Shown here: positions 35,845 to 49,412 of the stretch, piece after piece
Layout of the letters: each line of letters starts with the position of its first letter
How positions within the stretch are numbered: the first letter of the stretch is position 1
Assembly: GCF_004359505.1 (NCBI RefSeq)
Contig: NZ_SCWE01000001.1
Coordinates: 558,001-622,000 of the forward strand
Direction: 5' to 3'
Source of the DNA: Macrococcus hajekii
GTDB lineage: Bacteria; Bacillota; Bacilli; Staphylococcales; Staphylococcaceae
DNA length: 64,000 nucleotides
Notes under the pieces: model-generated
What the model saw: only the letters and a program-made list of their open reading frames with translations
Databases searched by the model: none
Told to the model about the DNA's origin: nothing
Translations under genes and position numbers: made by a program

Positions 35845-37518
35845 TTATTCAACTGATACTTGAACAGAAGGTGTTGTTGCTTCTTCAATCAGCTGTTCAA
35901 GTTCAGTCGTATATTCATTTTTCTCTGCCTCAGTGTAGTTCAGAATGTCGGCCATCAAATTGATGACTGTATCTTTATACTGTCTGACAAGCTGGATATC
36001 GAAATAGAGTGAACCTGTACGTCTGACGAAAAAGTCAGATGGTTTAAGCACCATTTCATGCTGAATGCTGTAAATCAGCTGAGCATAGACACTTAAAGGT
36101 AAGCCTTTAACAATCTTCTCATTCTGGATATGAGCGATATTGAATAATGCCGGCGCATTAGAGCCATAGCGATTAATCAGTGTCTCCATCTCGGTCTGTG
36201 ATAAGTGGTTCACTTTCACCGCATTAAGAAGTTTAGCCTTGTAAAGTTCAAAGCCTTTTGAACCACCGACATCTCCCCCGGAAATCGTCAAATGTCTAGT
36301 ACGGCATGGTGCGAATTCAAGATTGAATTCTTCTTTCAATCTTGCTGCTACGCGGTCAACAATATCTTCAGCCATGTGACGATAGCCCGTTAATTTACCA
36401 CCTGCAATCGTCAGTAGACCTGATTTACCTTCCCAGATTTCATCTTTACGAGAAATTTCTGAAGGATCTTTACCTTCTTCTAAAATCAATGGACGAATGC
36501 CAGCCCACGTAGATTCGATATCATGATCTGTGACATTTACAGTCGGGAACATATAATTAATCGCCTCTACTAAGTAATTTCGGTCTTCCTGTGTCACTTT
36601 TGGATGTGCCTTATCCTGATTATAGAAGGTATCTGTAGTTCCTACATATGTCTTGCCATCACGCGGAATAGCAAATATCATACGTTTATCCTGCTCAGTA
36701 TCAAAGTAAACAGCTTGTTTAAGCGGAAAGACACTGTTGTCAAACACTAAGTGAACCCCTTTTGTCAGGCGCAGTTGTTTATTGTTTTTAGTGTAGTCAT
36801 CTTCACGCACGGCATCTACCCATGGTCCTGAAGCATTAACTACTTTTTTACCCAGCAGTTCAAATTCTTCACCCGTTATCATATCCTGTGCATTAATACC
36901 GATGACTTTCATTTTACTATTGTATACAAAACCTGTTGATTTCGTATAATTCAGGACATCTGCGCCCATCTCAACAGCACGTTTCATTACTTCAATCGTC
37001 ATACGGGCGTCGTCAGTACGATACTCGACATAGTAGCCTCCACCTTTTAAACCCTCACGTTTAACTAATGGTTCACGGTCAATAGTCTGCTTGCTGCTCA
37101 ACATTTTACGTGTTTCTTCTTTTTTAACATCCGCAAGGAAATCATACACCTTAAGGGCTATCGAAGTGGTCACAGGACCGAATGTACCGCCTTTATGCAT
37201 CGGCAGTAACATAAATTCAGGTGTAGTGACATGAGGACCATTTTCATATACTATAGCGCGTTCCTTACCCGTCTCAGCAACTACACCGACCTGCAGTTGC
37301 TTCAAATATCTCAGACCACCATGCACGAGTTTAGTTGAACGTGAGCTCGTACCTGCAGCAAAGTCCTGCATTTCAACAAGTGCCACTTTCATCCCGCGCT
37401 GTGTAGCATCCAGTGCGATTCCCGCACCTGTAATACCGCCGCCTATAACAACTACGTCATATTCGTTATTTTTCATCTTATTCATTACATGTTGTCTGTA
37501 CAGATTAGAAAATGTCAT
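35845..37518 (-). CDS. glpD: Aerobic glycerol-3-phosphate dehydrogenase
   Basis: A 557-residue FAD enzyme that oxidises glycerol-3-phosphate to dihydroxyacetone phosphate and feeds electrons to quinones at the membrane. The FAD motif is [20 protein letters not shown], followed by [19 protein letters not shown] and the active-site region [24 protein letters not shown], and the second FAD contact [16 protein letters not shown]-like segment ([12 protein letters not shown]). Start at 37518 has GGAGGAACTTATT upstream. A separate leader terminator lies before it. Confidence 0.97.
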   Translation of the reverse strand: MTFSNLYRQHVMNKMKNNEYDVVVIGGGITGAGIALDATQRGMKVALVEMQDFAAGTSSRSTKLVHGGLRYLKQLQVGVVAETGKERAIVYENGPHVTTPEFMLLPMHKGGTFGPVTTSIALKVYDFLADVKKEETRKMLSSKQTIDREPLVKREGLKGGGYYVEYRTDDARMTIEVMKRAVEMGADVLNYTKSTGFVYNSKMKVIGINAQDMITGEEFELLGKKVVNASGPWVDAVREDDYTKNNKQLRLTKGVHLVFDNSVFPLKQAVYFDTEQDKRMIFAIPRDGKTYVGTTDTFYNQDKAHPKVTQEDRNYLVEAINYMFPTVNVTDHDIESTWAGIRPLILEEGKDPSEISRKDEIWEGKSGLLTIAGGKLTGYRHMAEDIVDRVAARLKEEFNLEFAPCRTRHLTISGGDVGGSKGFELYKAKLLNAVKVNHLSQTEMETLINRYGSNAPALFNIAHIQNEKIVKGLPLSVYAQLIYSIQHEMVLKPSDFFVRRTGSLYFDIQLVRQYKDTVINLMADILNYTEAEKNEYTTELEQLIEEATTPSVQVSVE

Positions 37519-37540
37519 AATAAGTTCCTCCTGTTAAAAA

Positions 37541-37582
37541 AATTGAGACTCTGCCTACATCACTGTATTCAAAGTCTCAATT
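37541..37582 (-). promoter_or_regulatory. Leader terminator before glpD, candidate GlpP target
   Basis: AATTGAGACT (37541-37550) and AGTCTCAATT (37573-37582) pair across a 22-nt loop and end in a U-run on the minus strand, 23 bp before the glpD start. In Bacillus, GlpP bound to glycerol-3-phosphate antiterminates an equivalent glpD leader. The leader shares a GAGAC start with the glpF leader. Confidence 0.7.
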
Positions 37583-37629
37583 CTCGTCTATTTATTAACT
37601 TATTCTTATTATACCACCAATTGCATCTT

Positions 37630-39976
<2,347 letters not shown>

Positions 39977-40017
39977 ATATTCACTCCCTTTATTGTTAGC
40001 CAACTAGACGCAAAATA

Positions 40018-40056
40018 AGACCCTATAGTAAATCAGATGATTTATTATAGGGGTCT
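40018..40056 (-). promoter_or_regulatory. glpF leader terminator, GlpP antitermination target
   Basis: AGACCCTATAGTAAATC (40018-40034) and GATTTATTATAGGGGTCT (40039-40056) form a long stem with one bulge, followed by a U-rich stretch on the minus strand, 42 bp before the glpF start. In Bacillus, GlpP with glycerol-3-phosphate prevents termination here. Confidence 0.75.
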
Positions 40057-40087
40057 CATGTCTCCGTCATTTATTAACTTGTGTTCT

Positions 40088-40116
40088 ATCATAGCTAAAT
40101 ATGAAACCGCTGTCAA
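40088..40116 (-). promoter_or_regulatory. glpF promoter (sigma-A)
   Basis: On the minus strand TTGACA (40111-40116), a 17-bp spacer, and TATGAT (40088-40093) form a near-consensus promoter. It overlaps the cre site and lies next to the glpP stop. Confidence 0.8.
40102..40115. promoter_or_regulatory. cre site (CcpA operator)
   Basis: TGAAACCGCTGTCA fits the CcpA consensus TGWAANCGNTNWCA at all constrained positions and covers the -35 and spacer of the glpF promoter. CcpA bound there should block transcription when preferred sugars are present. Confidence 0.82.
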
Positions 40117-40652
40117 ATATCACGTTCAACACCTGACCATAAATGACAATTACTTGTTGTCACTGCGTAAGCCCCATCAGCTAATGCCAGTGCGACTTCA
40201 TCCGGCGTATCAATCAAGCCGCCCGCTATAATCCGTTTATCCGTCTTTTTACGCACTTCTTTAATCACTTTAGATGCTATACCCGGTAATACTTCGATGT
40301 AATCCGCTTCTGTCTGTTCAATAATAGAAATGCTCCGTGCGAGTGCACTTGAGTCGATGATAAAGACACGTAAAATTGTCTTAACACCTAACTGCTTAGC
40401 CTTATTGATGGTCTTCTGCTTCGTTGAGATGATGCCGTACGGCTTATATTTCTGAATGATATATTCAACCGCTGCATCTTCAGTAGACAGGCCTTTAATC
40501 AAGTCAATATGAATAAAGACTTGTTTATCTTTAAGCAGCGATAGAACATTGGATAAATGTCCGATATGTGTATCCAGGATGACACACTGCTTATAAGGTG
40601 TCTGACTGAATTTCTCAATATCCTTAAAATCTTTTAATGCTGGTAATATCAT
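40113..40652 (-). CDS. glpP: Glycerol-3-phosphate responsive antiterminator GlpP
   Basis: A 179-residue RNA-binding antiterminator that senses glycerol-3-phosphate and lets polymerase read through glp leader terminators. The sequence has the TIM-barrel-like GlpP pattern: LDTHIGHLSNV, FIHIDLIKGLSTEDAAVEYI, YGIISTKQKTINKAKQLG, QRVFIIDS-like RVFIIDSSAL, IEVLPGIASKVI, IIAGGLIDTPDEVALAL and GAYAVTTSNCHLW. It directly abuts mutL (TAA then ATG, no gap) and comes last in the mutSL operon, upstream of glpF. Confidence 0.95.
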   Translation of the reverse strand: MILPALKDFKDIEKFSQTPYKQCVILDTHIGHLSNVLSLLKDKQVFIHIDLIKGLSTEDAAVEYIIQKYKPYGIISTKQKTINKAKQLGVKTILRVFIIDSSALARSISIIEQTEADYIEVLPGIASKVIKEVRKKTDKRIIAGGLIDTPDEVALALADGAYAVTTSNCHLWSGVERDI

Positions 40653-42488
40653 TTACATCACCCTCTTAAACATTTTTTCAAGCTCATAAGTCGTATATTT
40701 AATGGTAATTGGCCGGCCATGTGGACATGTGAAAGGTTCACTCGTATGTGCCAGTTCTTCTAATAGACGACTCATATCTTCCTTACGTAGATAGTGGTTC
40801 GCTTTAATCGACTTTTTACAGCTCATCATAATCGCTGTATCTTCTCTGAACTTATTTAAATCAACTTTTTGATGCTGAAGGCAGTATTCCACTATATCTT
40901 TAATGGTCTCCTCCGCATCTCCCGGGAACCAGGTAGGTACTGCCTGGACGATATAATCACTACCGCCGAAACTTTCCAGTTCGAGACCTACTTCAGCTAA
41001 ATCATCTCGATGTTTCTCGATGCGCAGCGCTTCATCTTTAGTGAAATTGAGCGTAATCGGCACAAGAAGTGACTGCACATGATGTTCCACCTCGCCCATA
41101 CGTTCCCTGAAATATTCATATTTGATTCTTTCCTGCGCAGCATGCTGGTCAATCATAAACATCCCTTCATCATTCTGTGCAATGATATAGGTGCCGTGCA
41201 CTTGCCCGACGACTTCCATATAAGGCAGTCGTCTTTCTTTTACTGGTTGTTCAGGCTGCTCTGAGATAGACTGTTCCTCATTAAAAGTGACAATAGCAGA
41301 CTCTTTGATTTCTTCCCTATCTTCATCAGCAGGTTCATGATTAACTGCGAGCTGTTCATGGCTGACTGCCGGTTCTTCAATTACTGCTTCCTCTTTAATT
41401 TCCGTCACTTCCACCGGTCGGGTCTGTTCATATATAAAGCGCTGCTGTTCAAACTTCTCAAGCACTTTATTCTGTTTCGGTACAGTCATTTCCGGAATAA
41501 GACTCTCACCGAGAAGTGCTTCTTTAATCAGGTTTGTAATTAAAGTCATCAATTCAGGTTCTTTTGATAATCTGACTTCCTGTTTAGTCGGATGCACATT
41601 GACATCAACTAAACCAGGATCCATCGTAATATCTATCGCTACTACTGGATAGCGTCCAATAGGCAGCAATGTATGATAACCGGCAATAATAGCTTTGGTC
41701 AGCATAAAGTTTTTGATATAGCGACCATTGATAAAAAGTGACATATAATGTCTATTAGCTCTCGTATGCTCAGGTCTCGCAACGCGACCCGTCACTTTAT
41801 AGTCACCAGTCTCACCGGATATGGCTACTAGATCTCTAGCAATAGTCAAGCCATAGACTTGAGCCATCACTTCATTTAACTTGCCATTACCTGAAGTCTG
41901 CAGTACCGTCTTATCTTCTGATTGCAGTGTGAAGCGGATATGACTGTGACTCATTGCAAACCGATTCATAATGTCCGTAATCTTCCCGAGTTCGGTATGC
42001 AGACTCTTTACATACTTCAGACGTGCCGGTGTGTTATAAAAAAGGTCTTCAACAATGATTTCAGTCCCTTTTTTAGCTCGAGTCAGTGATTCTTCGATAA
42101 TCTCACTATTCTCCACCTTGACCATATGACCGACCGTATTATCTGCGCACGTCTTGAGCGTCACCCGACTGACCGACGTGATACTGGCAAGGGCCTCACC
42201 TCTGAATCCAAGGGTACGAATGTGGAAGAGATCATGATTTGTATGAATCTTGCTTGTCGCATGCCGCCCGAATGCCAGTGGAATATCTTCTTCCTGAATT
42301 CCACTGCCGTTATCCGATACCGCGATAGACTGAAGTCCCGCTTCTCTGACTTTAACCGTTATAGTGTCAGCACCGGCATCAATTGCATTCTCAACGAGCT
42401 CTTTGACAACAGAGGCGGGTCTTTCAACTACTTCACCTGCTGCAATCTTATTCGCCAATTGGATATCAAGTTCCTGTATTTGACCCAT
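40653..42488 (-). CDS. mutL: DNA mismatch repair protein MutL
   Basis: A 611-residue GHKL ATPase that couples MutS recognition to strand incision. The N-terminal ATPase motifs appear in [26 protein letters not shown] and [18 protein letters not shown]. The linker (roughly residues 340-430) is low complexity and rich in Glu/Pro. The C-terminal dimerisation domain has the [12 protein letters not shown] metal-binding motif of Gram-positive MutL endonucleases, then CPHGRPI near the end. It lies 8 bp after mutS. Confidence 0.98.
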   Translation of the reverse strand: MGQIQELDIQLANKIAAGEVVERPASVVKELVENAIDAGADTITVKVREAGLQSIAVSDNGSGIQEEDIPLAFGRHATSKIHTNHDLFHIRTLGFRGEALASITSVSRVTLKTCADNTVGHMVKVENSEIIEESLTRAKKGTEIIVEDLFYNTPARLKYVKSLHTELGKITDIMNRFAMSHSHIRFTLQSEDKTVLQTSGNGKLNEVMAQVYGLTIARDLVAISGETGDYKVTGRVARPEHTRANRHYMSLFINGRYIKNFMLTKAIIAGYHTLLPIGRYPVVAIDITMDPGLVDVNVHPTKQEVRLSKEPELMTLITNLIKEALLGESLIPEMTVPKQNKVLEKFEQQRFIYEQTRPVEVTEIKEEAVIEEPAVSHEQLAVNHEPADEDREEIKESAIVTFNEEQSISEQPEQPVKERRLPYMEVVGQVHGTYIIAQNDEGMFMIDQHAAQERIKYEYFRERMGEVEHHVQSLLVPITLNFTKDEALRIEKHRDDLAEVGLELESFGGSDYIVQAVPTWFPGDAEETIKDIVEYCLQHQKVDLNKFREDTAIMMSCKKSIKANHYLRKEDMSRLLEELAHTSEPFTCPHGRPITIKYTTYELEKMFKRVM

Positions 42489-42496
42489 TATTTCAC

Positions 42497-44998
42497 CTAC
42501 TTCAATTGATCTTGGAGTGATTGAAGCTTAAGTAATGCCTCAATCGGTGTCATACGTGCAATATCCAACTGTTTAAGTTCATCTTCTATACCACTGCTAA
42601 ATAAATCAAATGATAGCTGCGGTGTCTCATTGATTTGCTGTGGTTGTTCTTTCACTTCATAAGTCTGTTTTGGCGTATTCTCAAACTGCTGCAGAATCTT
42701 GTTAGCTCTTTCTATGACTTCTGGCGGCAATTGTGCCAGTTTAGCAACATGTATACCATAACTATTCTCCACAGCACCTGGCATAATTTTATGAAGAAAA
42801 ATCAGTTCACCGTTATATTCCTTAGCTGCGACGTGAACATTCTCAAGCCCGGATAATTCATTTTCAAGCTCGACTAATTCATGATAATGCGTCGAAAATA
42901 ATGTCTTGGCCTTAATATGATCATGAACATATTCAATCATCGCCTGCGCCAGACTAAGTCCGTCATAAGTTGAAGTCCCGCGCCCGATCTCATCAAAGAT
43001 AATCAGGCTATCCTGCGTCGCATTTTTAAGCGCATTTCGTGCCTCCAGCATCTCCACCATAAAAGTACTCTGACCTGAGACGAGATCATCCGCCGCACCA
43101 ATACGCGTGAAAATCTGATCAAAGACAGGCAGTTCCGCAGCTTGACAAGGTACATATGAGCCCATCTGAGCCATAATACTGATCAATGCTACTTGTCGCA
43201 TATACGTACTTTTACCTGACATATTAGGTCCTGTAATCAAGTCAATATATTGTGTTTCATCAAGACGGCAGTCGTTCGGTACATACTCTTCTTTTGACAT
43301 GACCTGTTCAACGACCGGATGTCTGGAGTCGGTTAATGCAAGCGTCCTTTGAGTGAATGTCGGTCTGATATAAGCGTTCTGTGTCGCTACCTGGCTGAAA
43401 TTTTGCAGGCAGTCGAGTTCGGCTAAACGTCTGGCAATTAATTTAAGAGGGATTGTATATGCTTTCACTCGTTCTCTCAGTTCCATAAATAAGCGATATT
43501 CAAGATCAATCATTTTCTCTTCTGCACCCAGAATTAGTGCTTCTTTCTCTTTTAAATCCTCGGTGATAAATCGCTCAGCATTCGTTAAGGTCTGCTTGCG
43601 CACATAACCGAACTGCTCCGCATCAAATTGATGCAGATTCGCTTTAGATATTTCAATATAATAACCGAACACTTTATTAAAGGAGACCTTTAAAGAACGA
43701 ATACCGGTGCGTGTACGTTCAGACTGCTGCATCTCATTCAGCCATGCCTTACCATTTTTAGAGGCATCACGGTATTCATCGAGCTGTGTATCATAGCCCA
43801 TCTTGAACAAACCACCGTCTTTAATGGATATAGGTGCAGGCTCTTCTAATCCTGCCAGTAGTTCTACAAGTGATAATACCTCTTCTACAGGTACTGCGGT
43901 CATACCTATTGTCAACAGAATGTCATTGATGGCAGGTAACTGTTCAATTGAATATTTGAGCTGAATTAAATCTTTGGCATTTGCATTACCGAAACTGACA
44001 CGTCCTACAAGACGTTCAATATCATAAACATCTGCAAGTCGTTCTCTAAGAGAAGCTCTCTCAAAAAAATGATCATTCAGCAGTTCAACCTGTTCATGTC
44101 TTCTTTTAATATCTTCAAGTTTGATCAGCGGTCGTTCAATCCATTCTTTCTGCAGACGGTGACCCATCGGTGTTTTCGTTTCATTGAAAATAGACAGCAA
44201 CGTTCCCTTTTTCGTTTTTAATCGAATGCTTTCCGTTAACTCAAGGTTGCGTTTAGCATACATATCAAGCCGCATATAATCAACTGCATGATAATAGACT
44301 GCATTTTCAATATGGGTCAAATCACGTTTCTGAGTCGCTGTGACATAATCAAATAATAATCTTACAGTCTGTTTTGATGCAGCCGCCAGCTCTTCTGCCT
44401 GTTTCGGTATATCATCACGAGTCGCTTCATGGACTGAGATTACGTTTGTAATCTGCTGAATTTTTTCGAGTAATGCAGGTTCCAGCTCGACATCTACAAT
44501 AATTTCACTCGGTTTAATACTAGCCAGTTCATTGTATAGAATCTCTTCTGTACACTGCGTCACTTTAAGTTCGCCCGTTGAAATATCAGCATAAGCAATA
44601 TGGAAGTCACGTTCACGGGTCATCGCCATCAAGTAATTGTTTGAGGTTTCATCAAGAGAACCGTCCATGACAGTACCCGGCGTGATAATCTGAACGACTT
44701 CACGCTTCACCATCCCCTTGACTTCACGCGGATTCTCCATCTGCTCACAAATCGCCACTTTAAATCCTTTGTCAATCAGCTTTTCTATATAGCCTTTTGC
44801 TGAATGATATGGCACGCCGCACATAGGTATAGGATTGTTTTTGTCGCGCCTTGTAAGTGTGATTTCGAGTTCACGCGCAGCAGTGACCGCATCATCGTAG
44901 AACATCTCATAGAAGTCACCCAGTCTGAAGAAGAGAATACAATCTTCATGCTGAGCTTTAATATCCAGATACTGTGCCATCATCGGTGTCGGTTTCAT
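42497..44998 (-). CDS. mutS: DNA mismatch repair protein MutS
   Basis: An 833-residue MutS that binds mismatches and signals through MutL. The N-terminal mismatch-binding motif [15 protein letters not shown] contains the conserved Phe-X-Glu. Walker A is [13 protein letters not shown], followed by [20 protein letters not shown]-type signature (RIGAADDL), DEIGRGTST and STHYHEL. The C-terminal tail ([19 protein letters not shown]) holds the beta-clamp/MutL-like end. It is the first gene of mutS-mutL-glpP and of about normal length. Confidence 0.98.
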   Translation of the reverse strand: MKPTPMMAQYLDIKAQHEDCILFFRLGDFYEMFYDDAVTAARELEITLTRRDKNNPIPMCGVPYHSAKGYIEKLIDKGFKVAICEQMENPREVKGMVKREVVQIITPGTVMDGSLDETSNNYLMAMTRERDFHIAYADISTGELKVTQCTEEILYNELASIKPSEIIVDVELEPALLEKIQQITNVISVHEATRDDIPKQAEELAAASKQTVRLLFDYVTATQKRDLTHIENAVYYHAVDYMRLDMYAKRNLELTESIRLKTKKGTLLSIFNETKTPMGHRLQKEWIERPLIKLEDIKRRHEQVELLNDHFFERASLRERLADVYDIERLVGRVSFGNANAKDLIQLKYSIEQLPAINDILLTIGMTAVPVEEVLSLVELLAGLEEPAPISIKDGGLFKMGYDTQLDEYRDASKNGKAWLNEMQQSERTRTGIRSLKVSFNKVFGYYIEISKANLHQFDAEQFGYVRKQTLTNAERFITEDLKEKEALILGAEEKMIDLEYRLFMELRERVKAYTIPLKLIARRLAELDCLQNFSQVATQNAYIRPTFTQRTLALTDSRHPVVEQVMSKEEYVPNDCRLDETQYIDLITGPNMSGKSTYMRQVALISIMAQMGSYVPCQAAELPVFDQIFTRIGAADDLVSGQSTFMVEMLEARNALKNATQDSLIIFDEIGRGTSTYDGLSLAQAMIEYVHDHIKAKTLFSTHYHELVELENELSGLENVHVAAKEYNGELIFLHKIMPGAVENSYGIHVAKLAQLPPEVIERANKILQQFENTPKQTYEVKEQPQQINETPQLSFDLFSSGIEDELKQLDIARMTPIEALLKLQSLQDQLK

Positions 44999-45010
44999 AT
45001 CATCATTCCT

Positions 45011-45499
45011 TTATTTCAATAGATTTCTTTTTTTAAGAGCGATTAATAGAACGTAAGCAATCAGACTGCCAATAAGTGTACTGACAATAAAAAGCGGTAC
45101 AATGACATAGAATTTGCTGATATCCAGATTCATGGCATAAATTAATGGAATGGTCATCAGACTGCCGATCAGTCCAGTACCTATCACTTCTCCAAGCGCA
45201 GCAACTCCGATAGATTTGTAGCGCTTATATAAAAAACCTGCTAACAGTACACCTATCATACTGCCAGGAAATGCGAACGGTGTTGCAGTACCCATCAGCA
45301 ATCTGATGACAGATGTTAAAAAAGCCTGTGCCAGACCGTACCAGGGTCCCACTATGACCGCACATAGCACATTAATAAAATGCTGCATCGGAAATGCTTT
45401 AATAGGACCGAGCGGAATAGAGATAAATTGACTTAGCACGACATTCATTGCAGTTAATATCGCTGTAAATGTTAACTTGCGGGTCTGATTATTTTTCAT
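45011..45499 (-). CDS. thiW: ECF transporter S component, ThiW-like
   Basis: A 162-residue membrane protein with about five hydrophobic segments. It matches the ThiW family of energy-coupling-factor S subunits, which probably import the thiazole moiety of thiamine: MNVVLSQFISIPLGPIKAFPMQHFINVL, then VGPWYGLAQAFLTS and the FPGSMIGVLLAGFLY motif. No ThiW-specific riboswitch was found in the 54 bp upstream. The partner EcfA/A'/T module must lie elsewhere. It lies 12 bp ahead of mutS, so it may be co-transcribed with it. Confidence 0.82.
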   Translation of the reverse strand: MKNNQTRKLTFTAILTAMNVVLSQFISIPLGPIKAFPMQHFINVLCAVIVGPWYGLAQAFLTSVIRLLMGTATPFAFPGSMIGVLLAGFLYKRYKSIGVAALGEVIGTGLIGSLMTIPLIYAMNLDISKFYVIVPLFIVSTLIGSLIAYVLLIALKKRNLLK

Positions 45500-45517
45500 T
45501 ATAGATCTCCTTGTTAA

Positions 45518-45551
45518 AAAAAGTCGATTCTCCTAGGGAACCGACTTTTTT
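45518..45551. terminator. Hairpin between ricA and thiW
   Basis: AAAAAGTCGATTC and GAACCGACTTTTT form a stem interrupted by one mismatch, between the ricA stop and thiW start. U-runs on both strands suggest a terminator for ricA. Confidence 0.75.
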
Positions 45552-45553
45552 AT

Positions 45554-45976
45554 TTATTGACAACCAGGTGCGCCGTGCTCAATTTGTGCGCCTGTCTCAC
45601 CTTTTAACAAGTCACCACCTGTTGAGACGATAATTTCATCTGTAACAGTCTGACTGATGGCATGTGAAACCATCTGTAGTAATGAATTCACTTCACCTTG
45701 TGCCTCTTTGAATTGATCCACTAACGGCATTTCATCCAGTTCCGCTTCTACTTTTGCTATTTTTTCTTCTGTCATCAGAAGCGCTTTCTCTTTACCATAT
45801 TGCTCGAAGTTAACAGCCTGCTTCTGAAGGGACTTTAATGAAGCCATCTTTTCACGGACTGTCTGATTTTCATGAATCTGTGCTTCTGCACGTTTGAAGA
45901 AGTCTACTGCATCCGTCTCTGCCATCATACGGCCCAGTTCTTTTGCATGTTCTAAAATCTGGTCATTTGTATACAT
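45554..45976 (-). CDS. ricA: RicA/YmcA family regulator (YlbF-YmcA-YaaT complex)
   Basis: A 140-residue helical protein of the YlbF/YmcA (DUF964) family: [21 protein letters not shown], a helical core, then the cysteine-containing tail GAPGCQ. In Bacillus, RicA with RicF and RicT forms an Fe-S complex that modulates RNase Y activity and mRNA maturation; RNase Y (rny) is also in this window. The start ATG overlaps the miaB stop (TAATG), so both are coupled. Confidence 0.85.
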   Translation of the reverse strand: MYTNDQILEHAKELGRMMAETDAVDFFKRAEAQIHENQTVREKMASLKSLQKQAVNFEQYGKEKALLMTEEKIAKVEAELDEMPLVDQFKEAQGEVNSLLQMVSHAISQTVTDEIIVSTGGDLLKGETGAQIEHGAPGCQ

Positions 45977-47508
45977 TATTTCGTCACTCCTACTCGGTCT
46001 AATATTTCAATAAATTCACCATTCATAGAATAGCGCATTGTTTCAGTTACTTTGACTCTGACTAACTGACCGATCGCCTCGCGTGGTGCCTTGAAGTTGA
46101 CCAGCTTATTTTTATCAGTATAACCTGCGAGAATCTCTTCATTTTTCTTAGAAGGACCTTCACATAAAACCATGACTTCCTGACCTAAATACTTCGTTAA
46201 TGTCTCTTCAGTCTGCTGTTCAACCACTTTATTCAGTCGCTGCAGCCGATCTTTCTTGTCACGCATCGGTACATTATCCTTCATCTTAGCAGCAGGTGTT
46301 CCTTCACGCGGAGAATACAGGTATGTATAAGCATGCTCAAAACCTACCTGCTCATATAAATCAAGCGTATCCTGGAACTGCTCCTCTGATTCATTCGGAT
46401 AGCCGACGATAATATCTGTCGTTAGTGCAACGTCAGGCATTTTCGCACGAATTTTTGATACTAATTCGATATAACTCTCACGCGTATATTTACGGCCCAT
46501 AATTTTTAACACTTCGTTGTTACCTGATTGAACAGGTAAATGGATATGAGGCACGATATTACCGCCCTGCGCCAGCACTTCAATCAGTCGATCATCGAAG
46601 TCCCATGGATGACTCGTCATAAAACGGACACGTGGGATATCAATCTTCTGAATATCTGCCATCAAATCACCTAAGCCATAACCGATATCTAAGTCCTTGC
46701 CATAAGCATTTACGTTCTGGCCGAGGAGACAGATTTCCATGTACCCTCTTCTCGCAAGGTCACGCACTTCTGCGATGATTTCTTCCGGCATTCGACTACG
46801 TTCCTTACCGCGTGTAAACGGAACGATGCAGTATGTACAGAATTTATCACAGCCGTACATAATATTAACCCATGCTTTCGTCTCGCCTAAGCGTGACTTA
46901 GGCAGGTTCTCAATGACATCACCTTCTTTTGACCAGACCTCAACGACCATAGCTTTAGACATGTACGCTTCTTCTAAGATGGCTGGCAGACGATGAATAT
47001 TATGTGTACCAAAAATCATATCGACATTCTGATAGGATTTCAGTATTTTATTCACCACTGATTCTTCCTGACTCATACAGCCACAGACACCAATCAGTAC
47101 GTCTGGTTTCTCGAGTTTTAAATGCTTCAGATTACCAATTTCGCCGAATACCTTATTCTCAGCGTTCTCACGAATCGCACATGTATTGAGGAGAATAACA
47201 TCTGCATCGTTGACCTCGTTCGTCGCTGTATAGTCCAGTGCTTCGAATATACCTGCCATTACTTCAGTATCATGCTCATTCATCTGACAGCCGTATGTTC
47301 TAATATAATATTTACGACCTTTACCGAGTCCCTGATATTTTTCTTCTATTTTAAAGTCATTATGATAGCTGACCTCTTCTTTACCCCGTTTTTTTGCCTC
47401 TTTCAAGCTTGGCGGCTGATAGACATGCTCAAAATATTTGCTGTAATCCTTCTCAGGCTGTTTCTCAGTCTTCGCTTGAGCGCCTAGGATTCTGCTTTCT
47501 TCATTCAT
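45976..47508 (-). CDS. miaB: tRNA methylthiotransferase MiaB
   Basis: A 510-residue radical-SAM methylthiotransferase that adds 2-methylthio to i6A37 in tRNA. The UPF0004 domain holds [21 protein letters not shown] and GVCGCM, the radical-SAM cluster motif is [18 protein letters not shown] (CxxxCxxC), and a C-terminal TRAM domain follows. An N-terminal extension of about 65 residues precedes the core, which is common in Firmicutes. MiaA, supplying its substrate, is encoded near 34 kb. Confidence 0.97.
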   Translation of the reverse strand: MNEESRILGAQAKTEKQPEKDYSKYFEHVYQPPSLKEAKKRGKEEVSYHNDFKIEEKYQGLGKGRKYYIRTYGCQMNEHDTEVMAGIFEALDYTATNEVNDADVILLNTCAIRENAENKVFGEIGNLKHLKLEKPDVLIGVCGCMSQEESVVNKILKSYQNVDMIFGTHNIHRLPAILEEAYMSKAMVVEVWSKEGDVIENLPKSRLGETKAWVNIMYGCDKFCTYCIVPFTRGKERSRMPEEIIAEVRDLARRGYMEICLLGQNVNAYGKDLDIGYGLGDLMADIQKIDIPRVRFMTSHPWDFDDRLIEVLAQGGNIVPHIHLPVQSGNNEVLKIMGRKYTRESYIELVSKIRAKMPDVALTTDIIVGYPNESEEQFQDTLDLYEQVGFEHAYTYLYSPREGTPAAKMKDNVPMRDKKDRLQRLNKVVEQQTEETLTKYLGQEVMVLCEGPSKKNEEILAGYTDKNKLVNFKAPREAIGQLVRVKVTETMRYSMNGEFIEILDRVGVTK

Positions 47509-47579
47509 TTAATAACCCTCTCTGCTCATTAATCATCTATTTAGTATATTACTTATAGCAGACATTTTCAAAGGTTTTA

Positions 47580-49412
47580 TCAGTCCAGCAACTCATCAAA
47601 GTCACCTGCTGATGAATGAACCATCTGACTATAGAGTCCGTTCTGCTTTAACAGTTCCTGCTGGTAACCTTGTTCTATTATTTCACCTTGTGCGAGAACG
47701 ACGACTTTATCCGCTTTTTTGACAGTGTTCAGACGGTGAGCGATGATAATACTAGTCCGTCCTGCCATCAGTCGGTCAATGGCTTCCTGCAGCTTCATTT
47801 CTGTTACAGTATCAATCGAACTTGTTGCCTCATCCAGCAGTAATATCACAGGATCCTGTACAAGTGCGCGGGCAATGGATAGCAGTTGTTTTTCACCTTG
47901 AGATAACTGCGATTCTTCCCCGGAAATGAGGGTATCGTATCCATCCTGCAATCGCATTATGAAATCGTGGGCATTAGCATTCTTAGCTGCCTGGATGATC
48001 TTATCATCTGAAGCAGTATGATCTCCGTATTTGATATTATCTCTTATCGTACCGTCAAAAAGGACTGGATCCTGCAGGACGTAGGCAATCTGTCTTCTCA
48101 GAAAATCCCGTGGAATGTCGGTTATCAGTCTTCCATCTATTTCAATGCTGCCGCCCGTTATATCATAGAAACGGTTCAATAGCTGAATAATCGTTGTCTT
48201 CCCTGCTCCTGTTGCGCCTACTAATGCCAGAGATTCTCCGGCAGGCAGGTTAAAAGATATATGATGGATGACGTTATTCTGCTGGTTATCATTATATTTA
48301 AACGTCACATCCTTAAAGGCGATGTCTCCTATAATCTTATCAGTGTGCTGCTGCAATCGAAGTTCAGGTTCCTCTTTTTCATCAATAATAGAGAATACAC
48401 GCTCCGCTCCTGCTAATGCTGATAAAACTTCATTAAACTGATTGGCAAGGTCTGACAGAGGACGTGTGAATTGTCTGGCATATTCAGCAAATATAACAAT
48501 GGTCCCAACTGTTACACCTTGGCCATTTAAAGCGAGCAGACCGCCAATCCCAATGACAATCGCAAAGGAGACGTTGTTCAGACCATTCATCACTTTAGGA
48601 ATAAAGCCTGAATAACTGATAGACCAGAAGCCTCGTTCTCTTACAGCTCTATTCTTGTCCTCAAATCCATCGATGACTGCATTTTCCTGAGAGAATACTT
48701 TAACAACTGACTGTCCTGATATAATTTCTTCAATATAGGCATTCATCTCTCCTAATGCCTGTTGTCTCATTTTATAAAGAGGACCTGTCCTGTTCGTAAT
48801 CCATCGTGTCGCTAAAAACATAACAGGAATAATCACCATCGTCAGAAGTGTCAGCAACGGACTGAGCGTCAACATTACAATGACTGTACCGAGCAATGTC
48901 ACAATACTTGAAGTAAATTGTATAAATGAAGAGTTTAGAACTTTTGACATATTTTCAATGTCATTGGTCATGCGACTCATAATTTCTCCGTGCTGACGTT
49001 CATCAAAGAAGCGGATCGGCAGCTTCTGCATATGACTGAAGAGCTGCATGCGCAGTTTATACACCGTTTCCTGCGCAATACCTACCATCATGTAGGCTGA
49101 CACATAAGTCAGCAGTGAGAGAGCTGTAAAAACAGCAATAAGAAGCAGTAACTTCTGACCTAAAGAATCAAATTCTTTTGTCATAATATTATGGTCGATA
49201 ATGTGCCCGATGATATAAGGGCCTATTAGACCAAGCAGAGAAGTCATAATAACGAGAAGGATGACGATGAGAACAAGCCATTTCCGATGTTCCATCAGCC
49301 ACCAGATTCGCCTGACTGTATCTTTCCAGTTCTCTGCACGTTTTTTATCTTTTTTACGTCCAATATCTTCTTTTTTGAGAATCGGTTGATGTGTAAAGAC
49401 TTGTTTAATCAT
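47580..49412 (-). CDS. Heterodimeric ABC exporter subunit, catalytically competent
   Basis: A 610-residue half-transporter (six membrane segments, then ATPase). Walker A GATGAGKTTI, signature LSQGEKQLLSIARALV, Walker B ILLLDEATSSID with the catalytic Glu, and H-loop IIAHRLNT are all present. The start at 49412 (ATG after GGGGGAAG) overlaps the partner gene by 8 bp. The pair resembles YheI/YheH or BmrC/D-type exporters for drugs, lipids or peptides. A charged N-terminal extension (KKDKKRAENWKDT) is notable. Confidence 0.93.
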   Translation of the reverse strand: MIKQVFTHQPILKKEDIGRKKDKKRAENWKDTVRRIWWLMEHRKWLVLIVILLVIMTSLLGLIGPYIIGHIIDHNIMTKEFDSLGQKLLLLIAVFTALSLLTYVSAYMMVGIAQETVYKLRMQLFSHMQKLPIRFFDERQHGEIMSRMTNDIENMSKVLNSSFIQFTSSIVTLLGTVIVMLTLSPLLTLLTMVIIPVMFLATRWITNRTGPLYKMRQQALGEMNAYIEEIISGQSVVKVFSQENAVIDGFEDKNRAVRERGFWSISYSGFIPKVMNGLNNVSFAIVIGIGGLLALNGQGVTVGTIVIFAEYARQFTRPLSDLANQFNEVLSALAGAERVFSIIDEKEEPELRLQQHTDKIIGDIAFKDVTFKYNDNQQNNVIHHISFNLPAGESLALVGATGAGKTTIIQLLNRFYDITGGSIEIDGRLITDIPRDFLRRQIAYVLQDPVLFDGTIRDNIKYGDHTASDDKIIQAAKNANAHDFIMRLQDGYDTLISGEESQLSQGEKQLLSIARALVQDPVILLLDEATSSIDTVTEMKLQEAIDRLMAGRTSIIIAHRLNTVKKADKVVVLAQGEIIEQGYQQELLKQNGLYSQMVHSSAGDFDELLD